Source of the DNA: Halothiobacillus sp045689735
GTDB lineage: Bacteria; Pseudomonadota; Gammaproteobacteria; Halothiobacillales; Halothiobacillaceae
Direction of reading: 5' to 3'
DNA: 64,000 nucleotides
Assembly (NCBI RefSeq): GCF_045689735.1
Contig: NZ_CP142685.1
Coordinates: 1,240,001-1,304,000 of the forward strand
Every line of letters starts with the position of its first letter. Within the stretch, counting starts at the first letter, position 1. Both the position numbers and the translations under genes were made by a program. Shown here in pieces: positions 1 through 8,021 of this stretch. The notes beneath the pieces were generated by a model, which was given only the letters and a program-made list of their open reading frames with translations, was not told where the DNA came from and searched no databases.

Positions 1-528
1 TATGCACAGGCCGCCGCCGAGGACATCACGCGCCATCCCCTGCCCCCGCACCCTGCGGTACTCCCCGACTGGGATGAAAGCCTGGTGACCGATCCCGATG
101 AAGCGGTCGTAGTCACCCACAACTGGGACGAACTGCGGCGCACAATGTGGGACTATGTCGGCATCGTGCGCACCACCAAACGGCTGGAACGCGCTGCCCA
201 CCGCATCGAGCTGCTCAAGCGCGAAATTCAGGAGTATTACGCCCATTTTCGCATCAGCAACAACCTGATCGAGCTCCGCAACCTCGTCGAAGTGGCCGAT
301 CTGATTGTGCGCGCTGCCCTCGCCCGCCAAGAAAGCCGGGGACTGCACTTCACCCGGGATTACCCGGAGCTGGATCGGGCACACCCACCCCGCAACACGG
401 TCTGCGATCGTACAGTGGCCGGATCGGGTGCCCTGGGAAATCCGCCTACCGGCTCGGCGGCTCCATTCATGTGTCGAATGCTGCCTCCCGCCGAAACAAT
501 AAGGCAAGACGAATCCGCAGCCCGGTAA
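1..528 (+). CDS. nadB: L-aspartate oxidase, C-terminal part (5' end outside window)
   Basis: The reading frame is open from base 1, so only the last ~175 codons are here. The protein oxidises L-aspartate to iminoaspartate, the first step of NAD synthesis, using FAD. What remains is the C-terminal helical domain: the stretch HNWDELRRTMWDYVGIVRT, then a coiled helix pair and RISNNLIELRN..A, ending in the family hallmark ESRGLHFTRDYPE. After that motif the family normally stops within about 15-25 residues. Here the frame runs on for about 55 residues of low-complexity, Pro/Arg/Ala-rich sequence, so the tail is either a lineage extension or a late frameshift. Identity is secure; the exact C-terminus is not. 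Confidence 0.9.
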   Translation, partial: YAQAAAEDITRHPLPPHPAVLPDWDESLVTDPDEAVVVTHNWDELRRTMWDYVGIVRTTKRLERAAHRIELLKREIQEYYAHFRISNNLIELRNLVEVADLIVRAALARQESRGLHFTRDYPELDRAHPPRNTVCDRTVAGSGALGNPPTGSAAPFMCRMLPPAETIRQDESAAR

Positions 529-556
529 GGCAAAGATTCCGGCCAGATGGCCCGCA

Positions 557-580
557 GAAAAAACCCCGCCGAAGCGGGGT
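557..580 (-). terminator. Rho-independent terminator of acnB
   Basis: Read on the minus strand, a stem ACCCCGC / GCGGGGT with a short TTCG-type loop is followed by a run of T. It lies about 25 bases past the acnB stop. The plus strand has no T-run after the stem, so it is not a terminator for nadB. Confidence 0.85.
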
Positions 581-604
581 GGATGCCACGATCAACCGAT
601 GCAA

Positions 605-3193
605 TCAGGCAGGCACGGCCACCACGGGAATGTCTTTGATCATCTGCAATCCCTTGGCGGCCTCTTTCTGATAGCTGGCGATCTCGTTGAAATTCAGATA
701 GCGGTAAATGTCACTGGCCAGCGGCTTGAGCCCCATGACCTGCGCCTGATATTCCGCGACGCTTGGCAGGCGCCCCAGCAAGGCAGCGACAGCGCTCAGC
801 TCGGCCGAAGCGAGGTAAACATTGGTGTCTTTCCCCATGCGGTTGGGGAAGTTGCGCGTCGAGGTCGAAACAACCGTGGCCCCTTCCGCCACCCGCGCCT
901 GGTTGCCCATGCACAATGAGCAGCCGGGCATTTCGGTGCGCGCACCGGCTTTGCCGAAGATGCTGTAGTAGCCTTCTTCGGTGAGCTGATGCGCATCCAT
1001 CCGCGTCGGCGGGGCAATCCACAAGCGGGTGGGCACCGCGCCGCCATGCGCTTCAAGCACCTTGCCGGCCGCGCGGTAGTGCCCGATATTGGTCATGCAG
1101 GAGCCGATGAAGACTTCATCGATTTTGGCGCCTTGCACCGCCGACAGTGGCTTGATGTCGTCCGGGTCATTCGGGCAGGCCAGCAGCGGCTCGGTGATGG
1201 TCGCCAGATCGATTTCGATGATTTCGGCATACTCGGCGTCGGCATCGGGTTCGAGCAGCTCGGGATTGGCCAGCCATTTTTCCATGGCTTCGATGCGCCG
1301 CGCCAGGGTGCGCTTGTCTTCATAGCCGTTGGCGATCATCCATTGCAGCAAGGTGATGTTGCTTTGCAAAAATTCGATGATCGGTTCTTTGGCCAAGCGC
1401 ACGGTGCAGCCATTGGCAGAGCGCTCGGCGGAGGCATCAGCAAACTCGAAGGCTTGTTCCACCTTGAGGTTCGGCAGCCCTTCGATTTCCAGCACTCGGC
1501 CATTGAAGACATTTTTCTTGCCCTTTTTTTCAACCGTGAGCAACCCGCGCTGAATCGCCACATAGGGGATGGCGTTGACGAGATCACGCAGGGTGATGCC
1601 GGGCTGCATCTCGCCCTTGAAGCGCACCAGCACGGATTCCGGCATATCGAGTGGCATCACGCCGAGCGCGGCGGCGAATGCGACGAGACCGGAGCCCGCC
1701 GGGAAGGAAATGCCAATCGGGAAGCGGGTGTGGGAATCGCCGCCCGTGCCGACGGTGTCCGGCATAACCATACGGTTCAACCAGCTATGAATCACCCCAT
1801 CGCCGGGGCGCAGCGAGACTCCGCCGCGCGTGCTGATGAAATCCGGCAGGCTGTGCTGCAATTCGATATCGACCGGTTTGGGATAGGCCGCGGTATGGCA
1901 GAACGATTGCATCACGAGATCGGCCGAAAAACCGAGGCAAGCGAGCTCTTTCAGTTCATCGCGGGTCATGGCGCCGGTAGTGTCCTGGCTGCCGACCGTG
2001 GTCATTTTCGGCTCGCAATAGGTGCCGGGACGAACACCCGCAACCCCACAGGCGCGGCCGACCATTTTCTGCGCGAGCGTGAAGCCCTTGCCGGTATCCT
2101 CGGGTTGTACGGGGCGGCGGAAAACCGTCGATGCGCCCAAGCCGAGCGCTTCGCGCGCCCGATCGGTCAGCGCCCGGCCGATGATCAGCGGAATCCGCCC
2201 CCCGGCACGCACCTCATCGGGCAGAGTGGTCGGTTTCAGCGCAAACCGTTCGATCACTTGCCCGTTTTTGAGCAACTCGCCGGCATACGGGCGCAGCGTG
2301 ATGACATCGCCGGTTTCGAGCTGATCGACCGGCACTTCGATCGGCAACGCACCGGAATCTTCCGCCGTGTTGAAGAAAATCGGCGCGATCTTGCTGCCCA
2401 GCACGACCCCGCCGGTTCGCTTGTTCGGCACCTGCGGAATATCGCGCCCCATATGCCATTGCACGGAGTTGATGGCCGATTTGCGCGAGGAGCCGGTACC
2501 GACGACATCGCCGACATAGGCGACCGGATGCCCTTTGGCCTTGAGCGACTCGATCGTGGCCAGACCATCCGGCATTTTGCTTTGCAGCATGGCCAATGCA
2601 TGTAAGGGGATGTCTGGACGGCTCCAGGCATCCTGCGCCGGGGAGAGATCGTCGGTGTTGGTTTCCCCCGGCACTTTGAACACGGTGACGGTAATTTCTT
2701 CCGGCAAGGCGGGCTTATCCAGAAACCACTCGGCCGCCGCCCAGGATTCAATCACGGCCTTGGCGCGCGCATTGCCCGCCCGCATTTTGTCTTCCACATC
2801 GCGGAATGCGTCGTACACCAGCACGGTGCGCTTGAGTGCGGCCACCGCCGCATCGCCGACCTCGTCATCCTCCAGCAAGGCAATCAACGGATCGATGTTG
2901 TACCCACCAATCATCGTGCCGAGCCAATGGACAGCCTGACGGCGGTCGATCAACGGCGAATGCGCCTTACCCTGCGCCACGGCAGTCAAGAACGCTGCTT
3001 TCACATAAGCGGCCTGATCCACCCCGGGTGGCACACACTCGGTCAACAAATGCAGCAAAAATGCCGGATCCTCTCCGGCGGGTGGCGATTGGATCAGTTC
3101 GACCAGCGCCGCTGTCTGCTCGGCAGTCAAGGGCTTGGGCGGAACCCCCTGTTGCTGGCGTTCCTGAACATGGGCGCGGTAAACCTCAAGCAT
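605..3193 (-). CDS. acnB: aconitate hydratase B (bifunctional with 2-methylisocitrate dehydratase)
   Basis: 862 residues, the usual AcnB length and domain order (HEAT-like N-terminal domain, swivel domain, then the three [4Fe-4S] core domains). It interconverts citrate and isocitrate in the TCA cycle and can act on 2-methylisocitrate. The three cluster-binding cysteines are visible: C699 in FIGSCMTN, and C758/C761 in MPGCSLCMGN. The N-terminus (MLEVYRAHVQER) matches the family, so the start is secure. It is monocistronic, with its own terminator just downstream. In an autotrophic sulfur oxidiser the TCA cycle may be mostly biosynthetic; that is inference. Confidence 0.97.
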   Translation of the reverse strand: MLEVYRAHVQERQQQGVPPKPLTAEQTAALVELIQSPPAGEDPAFLLHLLTECVPPGVDQAAYVKAAFLTAVAQGKAHSPLIDRRQAVHWLGTMIGGYNIDPLIALLEDDEVGDAAVAALKRTVLVYDAFRDVEDKMRAGNARAKAVIESWAAAEWFLDKPALPEEITVTVFKVPGETNTDDLSPAQDAWSRPDIPLHALAMLQSKMPDGLATIESLKAKGHPVAYVGDVVGTGSSRKSAINSVQWHMGRDIPQVPNKRTGGVVLGSKIAPIFFNTAEDSGALPIEVPVDQLETGDVITLRPYAGELLKNGQVIERFALKPTTLPDEVRAGGRIPLIIGRALTDRAREALGLGASTVFRRPVQPEDTGKGFTLAQKMVGRACGVAGVRPGTYCEPKMTTVGSQDTTGAMTRDELKELACLGFSADLVMQSFCHTAAYPKPVDIELQHSLPDFISTRGGVSLRPGDGVIHSWLNRMVMPDTVGTGGDSHTRFPIGISFPAGSGLVAFAAALGVMPLDMPESVLVRFKGEMQPGITLRDLVNAIPYVAIQRGLLTVEKKGKKNVFNGRVLEIEGLPNLKVEQAFEFADASAERSANGCTVRLAKEPIIEFLQSNITLLQWMIANGYEDKRTLARRIEAMEKWLANPELLEPDADAEYAEIIEIDLATITEPLLACPNDPDDIKPLSAVQGAKIDEVFIGSCMTNIGHYRAAGKVLEAHGGAVPTRLWIAPPTRMDAHQLTEEGYYSIFGKAGARTEMPGCSLCMGNQARVAEGATVVSTSTRNFPNRMGKDTNVYLASAELSAVAALLGRLPSVAEYQAQVMGLKPLASDIYRYLNFNEIASYQKEAAKGLQMIKDIPVVAVPA

Positions 3194-3331
3194 GGGATGC
3201 TCCTGAAATCATACGAAGGTAAAACGGAGAAGATCGAAGAAATTAAGGCAACAAACAGGCCAACAATCACCGATGGCTATTGTCAGGATTTCTCGCGCAA
3301 CAGGCAAACGGCTTGTCATCCGCCGACCGCG

Positions 3332-4567
3332 TCAGTCATCCGCCCAGTTCAGATCACAGCAAACGACTTTGATCCCCGAATCCGGCACATGCGCGCGGCA
3401 GTACGACAGCGTGCGGCATAAATTGCCGCCCGCCACTGAGAGATACGGGCGACTGATCTGCACCACACCCGGATCGATCATCGCCCGGCGAAAATACGGC
3501 CGCTTCACCCAACTGGCACCTTCGGCCTGGAGCAAGGGCTGAAAGCGGCTGTGTTGCGTCTGCGGCGCAAACGCGCCGTGTACCGTTTCCCCGAGCTGGC
3601 GCCCCGAACCATCCAGCACAAACACCCGCGCCACCAAGTGCATAGACAATAGTGCCCGCGCTGCCTTGTCAACCGACACACCCCGTTCGATCGCTACGAG
3701 CATGTCTTCAAACCGCTCGGTCACCGCCTGGATTTGCTGATGTAAATCAAAATCGGCACGATCGGTTTCCAACGAAGTCTGCCGCAACCCTTCCGCCAAA
3801 AAGGCACGATCGAATGGCTCGGCTTGATCGAGCAACGCGGGACGCGCCAAACCGAAACCCTGAAGTAAATCGACCCCGGCATTCAGCGCCAACGCCAGCT
3901 GAACGGGGGTTTCAATGCCCTCTTGTAGTACCAGACTCCCGGCTTCATGCACCATCGCGGTGAGCGAGGGCAAGGTTCGCCGTGCCCGCGCCGAGTGCTC
4001 CGCCTCGGCAATCAGACTGCGATCGAGCTTGACGATATCCGCATCGATGCGCCACAAGCGGGTGAACTGCGAACCACTGATCCCAAAATCGTCCAGCGCT
4101 ACCAGGCATCCCAGAGATCGATAAAGATCAATCGCAGAACGCAGTTGCCGCTCATCCACTAACGCCGACTCCACCAGCTCGACCACGACCTGGGAACCTT
4201 CGATCTGTAACTCTTCGAGGATGTTGGCAAAAAACGGGCCGAATTGATGGCCGTGCATTGCCACCAAGGGATGGACATTGATAAAAATCCAGCGCGGATA
4301 AAACTGCATCCGGGCGAAGTTGGTCAGATGCAACTCCCGGCAGGCGCGATCCACCGCCACCAAATGGGGCAACTCATGAATCCGCGCAAACAGCGCATCA
4401 GGCGGAATCGCCTGACCGGATTCGTCAGTGACCCGCGCCAGCCCTTCGTACCCCACGACCCGTTGATGCGCGACGGAAATGATCGGCTGAAACGCTGAAC
4501 GGATGCGAAAGCCTTCGCACACCGCCACGCTCTGTCCATCGGTATCCAACTGGATTCTGGGATTCAT
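3332..4567 (-). CDS. EAL-domain cyclic-di-GMP phosphodiesterase with a C-terminal sensor-like domain
   Basis: An EAL domain fills about the first 250 residues, with a separate ~130-residue C-terminal domain that looks like the Cache/PAS-like sensor fold found after EAL in YkuI-type proteins. The signature is EGL instead of EAL (YEGLARV). The other catalytic and metal-binding motifs are kept: INVHP, ELVES, LDDFG, VKLD, QEGIET and LQGFG. It is therefore probably an active c-di-GMP phosphodiesterase, but this is inferred. No transmembrane segment is seen, so it should be cytoplasmic. The start used is the ATG at 4567 (MNPRIQL); an in-frame start 8 codons upstream at 4591 is possible. It stands alone. 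Confidence 0.8.
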   Translation of the reverse strand: MNPRIQLDTDGQSVAVCEGFRIRSAFQPIISVAHQRVVGYEGLARVTDESGQAIPPDALFARIHELPHLVAVDRACRELHLTNFARMQFYPRWIFINVHPLVAMHGHQFGPFFANILEELQIEGSQVVVELVESALVDERQLRSAIDLYRSLGCLVALDDFGISGSQFTRLWRIDADIVKLDRSLIAEAEHSARARRTLPSLTAMVHEAGSLVLQEGIETPVQLALALNAGVDLLQGFGLARPALLDQAEPFDRAFLAEGLRQTSLETDRADFDLHQQIQAVTERFEDMLVAIERGVSVDKAARALLSMHLVARVFVLDGSGRQLGETVHGAFAPQTQHSRFQPLLQAEGASWVKRPYFRRAMIDPGVVQISRPYLSVAGGNLCRTLSYCRAHVPDSGIKVVCCDLNWADD

Positions 4568-4817
4568 TACTTGTCCACATAATGACTGCACTGCGAGATA
4601 GCAAACAGTACGCCAAAATCAGGCAGGAACAACCTTATCATTCCGCCGGAAAAGAAAAATATAATCAAATTCAACGCGTTGATCGGAGTTTGTGCACAAA
4701 AACCAAGGATGAAACACAGGTCATAAGGATGAGCTTACTGCGCGAAATCCGTCGAAAAGCGGCAAGATTGCACTATTTTTGACAAAATGACGCCCTCGAA
4801 TGCACCATAAAAATGCA

Positions 4818-5141
4818 TCACTGCAGTGGCGTTCGCGCTTGAACCAGAACCCACGGGTTGACGACCAGCGCCCATAAAGTGTGCTGGCCTTGCGACCACT
4901 GCCTGGCAGTTTCGGTGGACAACACGGCCAGTTGATTGGCCGCCATCCAGGACTGAACACGCGGCGAATCATCCGCCACCATCGCCAGAGCCACCTCGAT
5001 CAAATCTAGCGATGCGGCGATTTCAACCACCTGCCCCCGCGCAAAAAATGGGGCGAGCTCCGCCCAGGCCAAGGGAGCCGTCTGTCCCAAGAAAAAAGCC
5101 CGCCGATCTTCTTCCTGTTCGGGCAATGCCGGTTGATTCAT
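4818..5141 (-). CDS. DUF2288 family protein
   Basis: 107 residues, full length for DUF2288, with the family pattern WAELAPFFARG near residue 27, DLIEVALAMVADD and a closing WALVVNPWVLVQ. The family is widespread in Gammaproteobacteria and cyanobacteria and has no established function. No signal peptide or membrane segment is visible. It is divergent from the cupin-like gene to its right and separated by about 225 bases from the EAL gene downstream. I do not assign a role. Confidence 0.8.
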   Translation of the reverse strand: MNQPALPEQEEDRRAFFLGQTAPLAWAELAPFFARGQVVEIAASLDLIEVALAMVADDSPRVQSWMAANQLAVLSTETARQWSQGQHTLWALVVNPWVLVQARTPLQ

Positions 5142-5363
5142 TCTTCTTACCCATTACGAAAAAATTTCTGAAAAAAACCATCCATGGATTGATCCAGCAA
5201 GCCGCTTTGCGTCAATCGGGGCGAGCCAAATCAACGCGCCAAATCAAATCGCCTCACTCCTTCAGGCACGATGGTTGCTCCATCATCACGGCAGGTGCTT
5301 GGAACGCGATACAATATCGGCAAATTCGCCGGTTCGCCCCGGCTCAAATGGCACCGCAGCCCC

Positions 5364-5780
5364 ATGACGAATCCATCTTCCGCCCCGCCTCGGCGCCCGC
5401 GCAATCGTCGCGCCGAATCCGCTGCCGCAGCCTACCTGTGCCATCGGTCGGACTGCCCGTTACACCCCGCCGATGACGGGACGGCGTGGCGAGCGCTGAC
5501 ACCGGCCGGCGCAGTCGCTGCGTTGCGGGAGTGGCATATCCCCTTGGATCGAGCCAGCAGCACCTATCAAGCCAACACGCCACTCAGTCTGCTGTTATCC
5601 CAGGGAGCCGGACTGATTCACTGGCAGGATGCGTCACAGGGTCAACCGCTGGAATCGGCACTCGTTCCGGGCGATGTGCTGCAGTTTCCTGCCGGCACGC
5701 AATTCCGTTTTCACAATCGCGCAACCTGTCCGGCGATTTTTTTCATGACCGGCGACTGCCGTCCGATTCACCCGGCGTAA
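5364..5780 (+). CDS. small cupin-like protein of unknown function
   Basis: 138 residues from the ATG at 5364. The N-terminal ~40 residues are basic and proline-rich. The rest has the short beta-rich pattern of a cupin barrel, including a PGDVLQFPAGTQFRFHN segment like cupin motif 2. The histidine set needed for a metal site is incomplete, so it may not bind metal. An earlier ATG at 5271 keeps the frame, but the sequence there contains a TACAAT that looks like a -10 element, which favours 5364. Followed after 18 bases by a small membrane protein, probably one transcript. Function not recognised. Confidence 0.5.
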   Translation: MTNPSSAPPRRPRNRRAESAAAAYLCHRSDCPLHPADDGTAWRALTPAGAVAALREWHIPLDRASSTYQANTPLSLLLSQGAGLIHWQDASQGQPLESALVPGDVLQFPAGTQFRFHNRATCPAIFFMTGDCRPIHPA

Positions 5781-5798
5781 TGCTTTAGAGGTTTCACC

Positions 5799-6011
5799 AT
5801 GCGTATCCAACGATCAACCTACGATTTCTTGCTAATCAGCGCCGTCCTGGGCAGCATCGTCCTTGCAACGGCCTATCTGGGCTATGGTGCGGGCGTGCTG
5901 GTGCTCTTGTTCTGGCTGGTGTTCATTTTGATCAAACTCAAGCGGGCGAAACCGGCCGCCGAAGACGGCTCACCCCATCACGCCAAGCCTGATCCGCAAG
6001 ACGCGCCTTGA
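5799..6011 (+). CDS. small membrane protein, two hydrophobic segments
   Basis: 70 residues. Residues about 10-30 and 31-47 form one long or two short hydrophobic stretches, followed by a positively charged KLKRAK and a polar Pro/Asp-rich tail. An AGAGG ribosome site lies 8 bases upstream. The last 34 bases overlap the 3' end of kdsB on the other strand, so the two transcripts converge. No family recognised. Confidence 0.6.
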   Translation: MRIQRSTYDFLLISAVLGSIVLATAYLGYGAGVLVLLFWLVFILIKLKRAKPAAEDGSPHHAKPDPQDAP

Positions 6012-6763
6012 GCCAACACCGCGCGCACCCGCGCGAGATCCTCCGGCGTATCCACCCCGGCGGGAGGGATTGCCGCAGCCTCGGCGATGACGATCGTCTC
6101 GCCCATCGCCAGTGCGCGGAGCTGTTCCAATTTTTCGCGGGCTTCGAGTTCCGCCACCGGCGTAGCGACAAACCGACGGATGAACCCCGCACGGTAGGCA
6201 TACAAGCCCAGGTGCCGGTAGCCCAACACGCTGCCCGGCGGACATTGGGCATCCCGATCATGTGGAATCGCTGCGCGGGAGAAATACAGCGCACGCTGCC
6301 CGCCGCCGACGACCACCTTGACCACGGCGGGATCGGCAAATTCTGCAGGATCGGTGATCGGCACCATCAGCGTGGCCATCGCCGATGCCGGATGCGCAAT
6401 CAGCAAGGACGCAACCTGTTTGAGCAACGCCGGCACCATCAATGGCTCGTCACCCTGCAGATTCACGATGACTGCCTCATCCGGCAGCCCCGTCTGTTCG
6501 ATCACCTCGGCAAGACGATCCGTGCCCGAGGGATGATCGGCGCGGGTGATGATCGCCGTGGCACCACAAGCGGCGGCGGCGGCGGCAATCTCGGGATGAT
6601 CGCAGGCAATCTGCACCCGCAGGGCGCCACTCGCCTTGGCGCAGTCATACACCCAGGCGATCATCGGCCGACCATGAATATCCGCCAGCGGCTTACCAGG
6701 CAGCCGACTGGAGCCCATCCGCGCCGGAATGATGACCTCGAACGCCAGCGGTTCAACCTGCAT
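5978..6763 (-). CDS. kdsB: 3-deoxy-manno-octulosonate cytidylyltransferase (CMP-Kdo synthetase)
   Basis: Activates Kdo with CTP to give CMP-Kdo for the inner core of lipopolysaccharide. About 261 residues from the ATG at 6763 (MQVEPLAFEVIIPARMGS). The family motifs are clear: IPARMGSSRLPGKPL for CTP, VNLQGDEPL for the catalytic metal and a late YRHLGLYAYR. Upstream in-frame codons back to 6811 lie inside ycaR and are not needed. It overlaps the end of ycaR by 11 bases and is the last gene of the exbB-exbD-msbA-lpxK-ycaR-kdsB operon. Cytoplasmic. Confidence 0.95.
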   Translation of the reverse strand: MQVEPLAFEVIIPARMGSSRLPGKPLADIHGRPMIAWVYDCAKASGALRVQIACDHPEIAAAAAACGATAIITRADHPSGTDRLAEVIEQTGLPDEAVIVNLQGDEPLMVPALLKQVASLLIAHPASAMATLMVPITDPAEFADPAVVKVVVGGGQRALYFSRAAIPHDRDAQCPPGSVLGYRHLGLYAYRAGFIRRFVATPVAELEAREKLEQLRALAMGETIVIAEAAAIPPAGVDTPEDLARVRAVLAQGASCGSGLA

Positions 6764-6971
6764 CGCCCACCGCCGGATGTGCTGCCCGCAGGCGGGTGTA
6801 TTCCTCCTCACTCAGCGTCCGAGCATCGCTCTCCAGCATGACCGGAATATCGTCCCGGATCGGGTAAGCCAGCCGCGCCGACAACGAGATCAATTCCTGC
6901 GTGTCTGCCTGATAAATCAAGGGGCCCTTGGTCACCGGGCACACCAGAATTTCCAACAATCGTTTATCCAT
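6753..6971 (-). CDS. ycaR: Trm112/YcaR family protein
   Basis: 72 residues. Opens with MDKRLLEILVCPVTKGPL, typical of the Trm112-like UPF0434 family. Only one of the usual zinc cysteines (CPVT) is kept, as in many proteobacterial members. The family sits almost invariably between lpxK and kdsB in Gammaproteobacteria, as here. Its molecular role in bacteria is not established. It lies 12 bases after lpxK and overlaps kdsB. Confidence 0.9.
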   Translation of the reverse strand: MDKRLLEILVCPVTKGPLIYQADTQELISLSARLAYPIRDDIPVMLESDARTLSEEEYTRLRAAHPAVGDAG

Positions 6972-6983
6972 TATTTCCGCCTC

Positions 6984-8021
6984 TTAATTTGATTCGCCAG
7001 GAAGCTCGGCAATCAAGGATGCCACCAAACCCGCCGGAAGATCGATCCGACCGCAGGCGGCGAACACCTGGCCGGGCTGATTGTGCCAGCCCGGACGCTG
7101 CACGATCCATTTGGCGGCATCTTTTTCTGTCATCACGACGACTTGGCCACTCCGTCGCAGATGATGCCGCAGCCCCGTCGGCACCGGCGCATGGTCGGCC
7201 AAGGCATAGGTTTCCAGCGTCAACCCCAGTGCGGTGAGTGCCGCAAAAAAACGCTCCGGATGACCAATGGCCGCGAGGGCAATCAACGGTTCAGCACCGG
7301 GACCGGCCAGAAATTCATCCAGCGGCCAGACCCGGCCGGTGTACAGATCTTTCATGCCGGTCAGCACAAATTGCACCGGCTGGGCACGATCCCCACCCAG
7401 AGCCCGCGCACTGGCCAGATCCGGCGCACCATTGACCAGCACGACCGCTGCCCGATCCAGCCCGCTTGCCGGTTCCCGCAAAGGACCGGCCGGAAGACAA
7501 AACCGGTTGCCCAGCCCGCGTCGCGCATCCAGCACGACCCAATTCCAGCGACGCGGTAAGGCATGATGCTGCAGACCATCATCACTCAGAACCAGACGAA
7601 TCTCCGGGTATCGAGCACACAACAGCGCGGCAGCGCGCAGACGATCAGGGTGAACCACCACCGGCACACCGGTCGCTTCGTGGATCAACCACGGCTCATC
7701 GCCCACCTCCGCCGCGCTCGCCGCTTCGGCAACATCACGCGGCTCTACGCCGATCCGCGCGCCATAGCCCCGGCTGACCACGCCCACCGCAACCCCCTCG
7801 GCCTGAAGCGCCTGCGCTAAGGCGATCAGCACGGGTGTTTTGCCGGTACCGCCCACCGTGAGATTGCCCACCACCAGCACCGGACGGGGCAACTCAATCT
7901 CTCTTTGTCTCGCCGAAGCGCGCACCCGTCGCCGCACGGCAATCACGCAGACCAACAGGGACAGCGGCCACAGGAGCAGGCTGCGCAGACCGCGACGCTG
8001 CCAGAATGCCGGGTAGCGCAT
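6984..8021 (-). CDS. lpxK: tetraacyldisaccharide 4'-kinase
   Basis: Phosphorylates the 4' position of the lipid A disaccharide, giving lipid IVA, at the inner face of the inner membrane. 345 residues. One N-terminal hydrophobic segment (about residues 12-29) anchors it. A Walker A loop follows (VGNLTVGGTGKTP), and the LSDDGLQHHAL motif carries the family's Asp/His catalytic pair. Its start overlaps the msbA stop by one base, implying translational coupling with the flippase that exports its product. Confidence 0.96.
   Translation of the reverse strand: MRYPAFWQRRGLRSLLLWPLSLLVCVIAVRRRVRASARQREIELPRPVLVVGNLTVGGTGKTPVLIALAQALQAEGVAVGVVSRGYGARIGVEPRDVAEAASAAEVGDEPWLIHEATGVPVVVHPDRLRAAALLCARYPEIRLVLSDDGLQHHALPRRWNWVVLDARRGLGNRFCLPAGPLREPASGLDRAAVVLVNGAPDLASARALGGDRAQPVQFVLTGMKDLYTGRVWPLDEFLAGPGAEPLIALAAIGHPERFFAALTALGLTLETYALADHAPVPTGLRHHLRRSGQVVVMTEKDAAKWIVQRPGWHNQPGQVFAACGRIDLPAGLVASLIAELPGESN

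Noticed and set aside
989..2605. 538-codon open frame on the plus strand opposite acnB
   Set aside because: It is antisense to a full-length, motif-complete AcnB; the sequence is His/Gln/Arg-rich noise without family resemblance or ribosome site.
4689..4700. TTTGTGCACAAA palindrome as a fourth DnaA site or operator for the EAL gene
   Set aside because: Matches DnaA only in relaxed form and stands alone; no regulator can be named.
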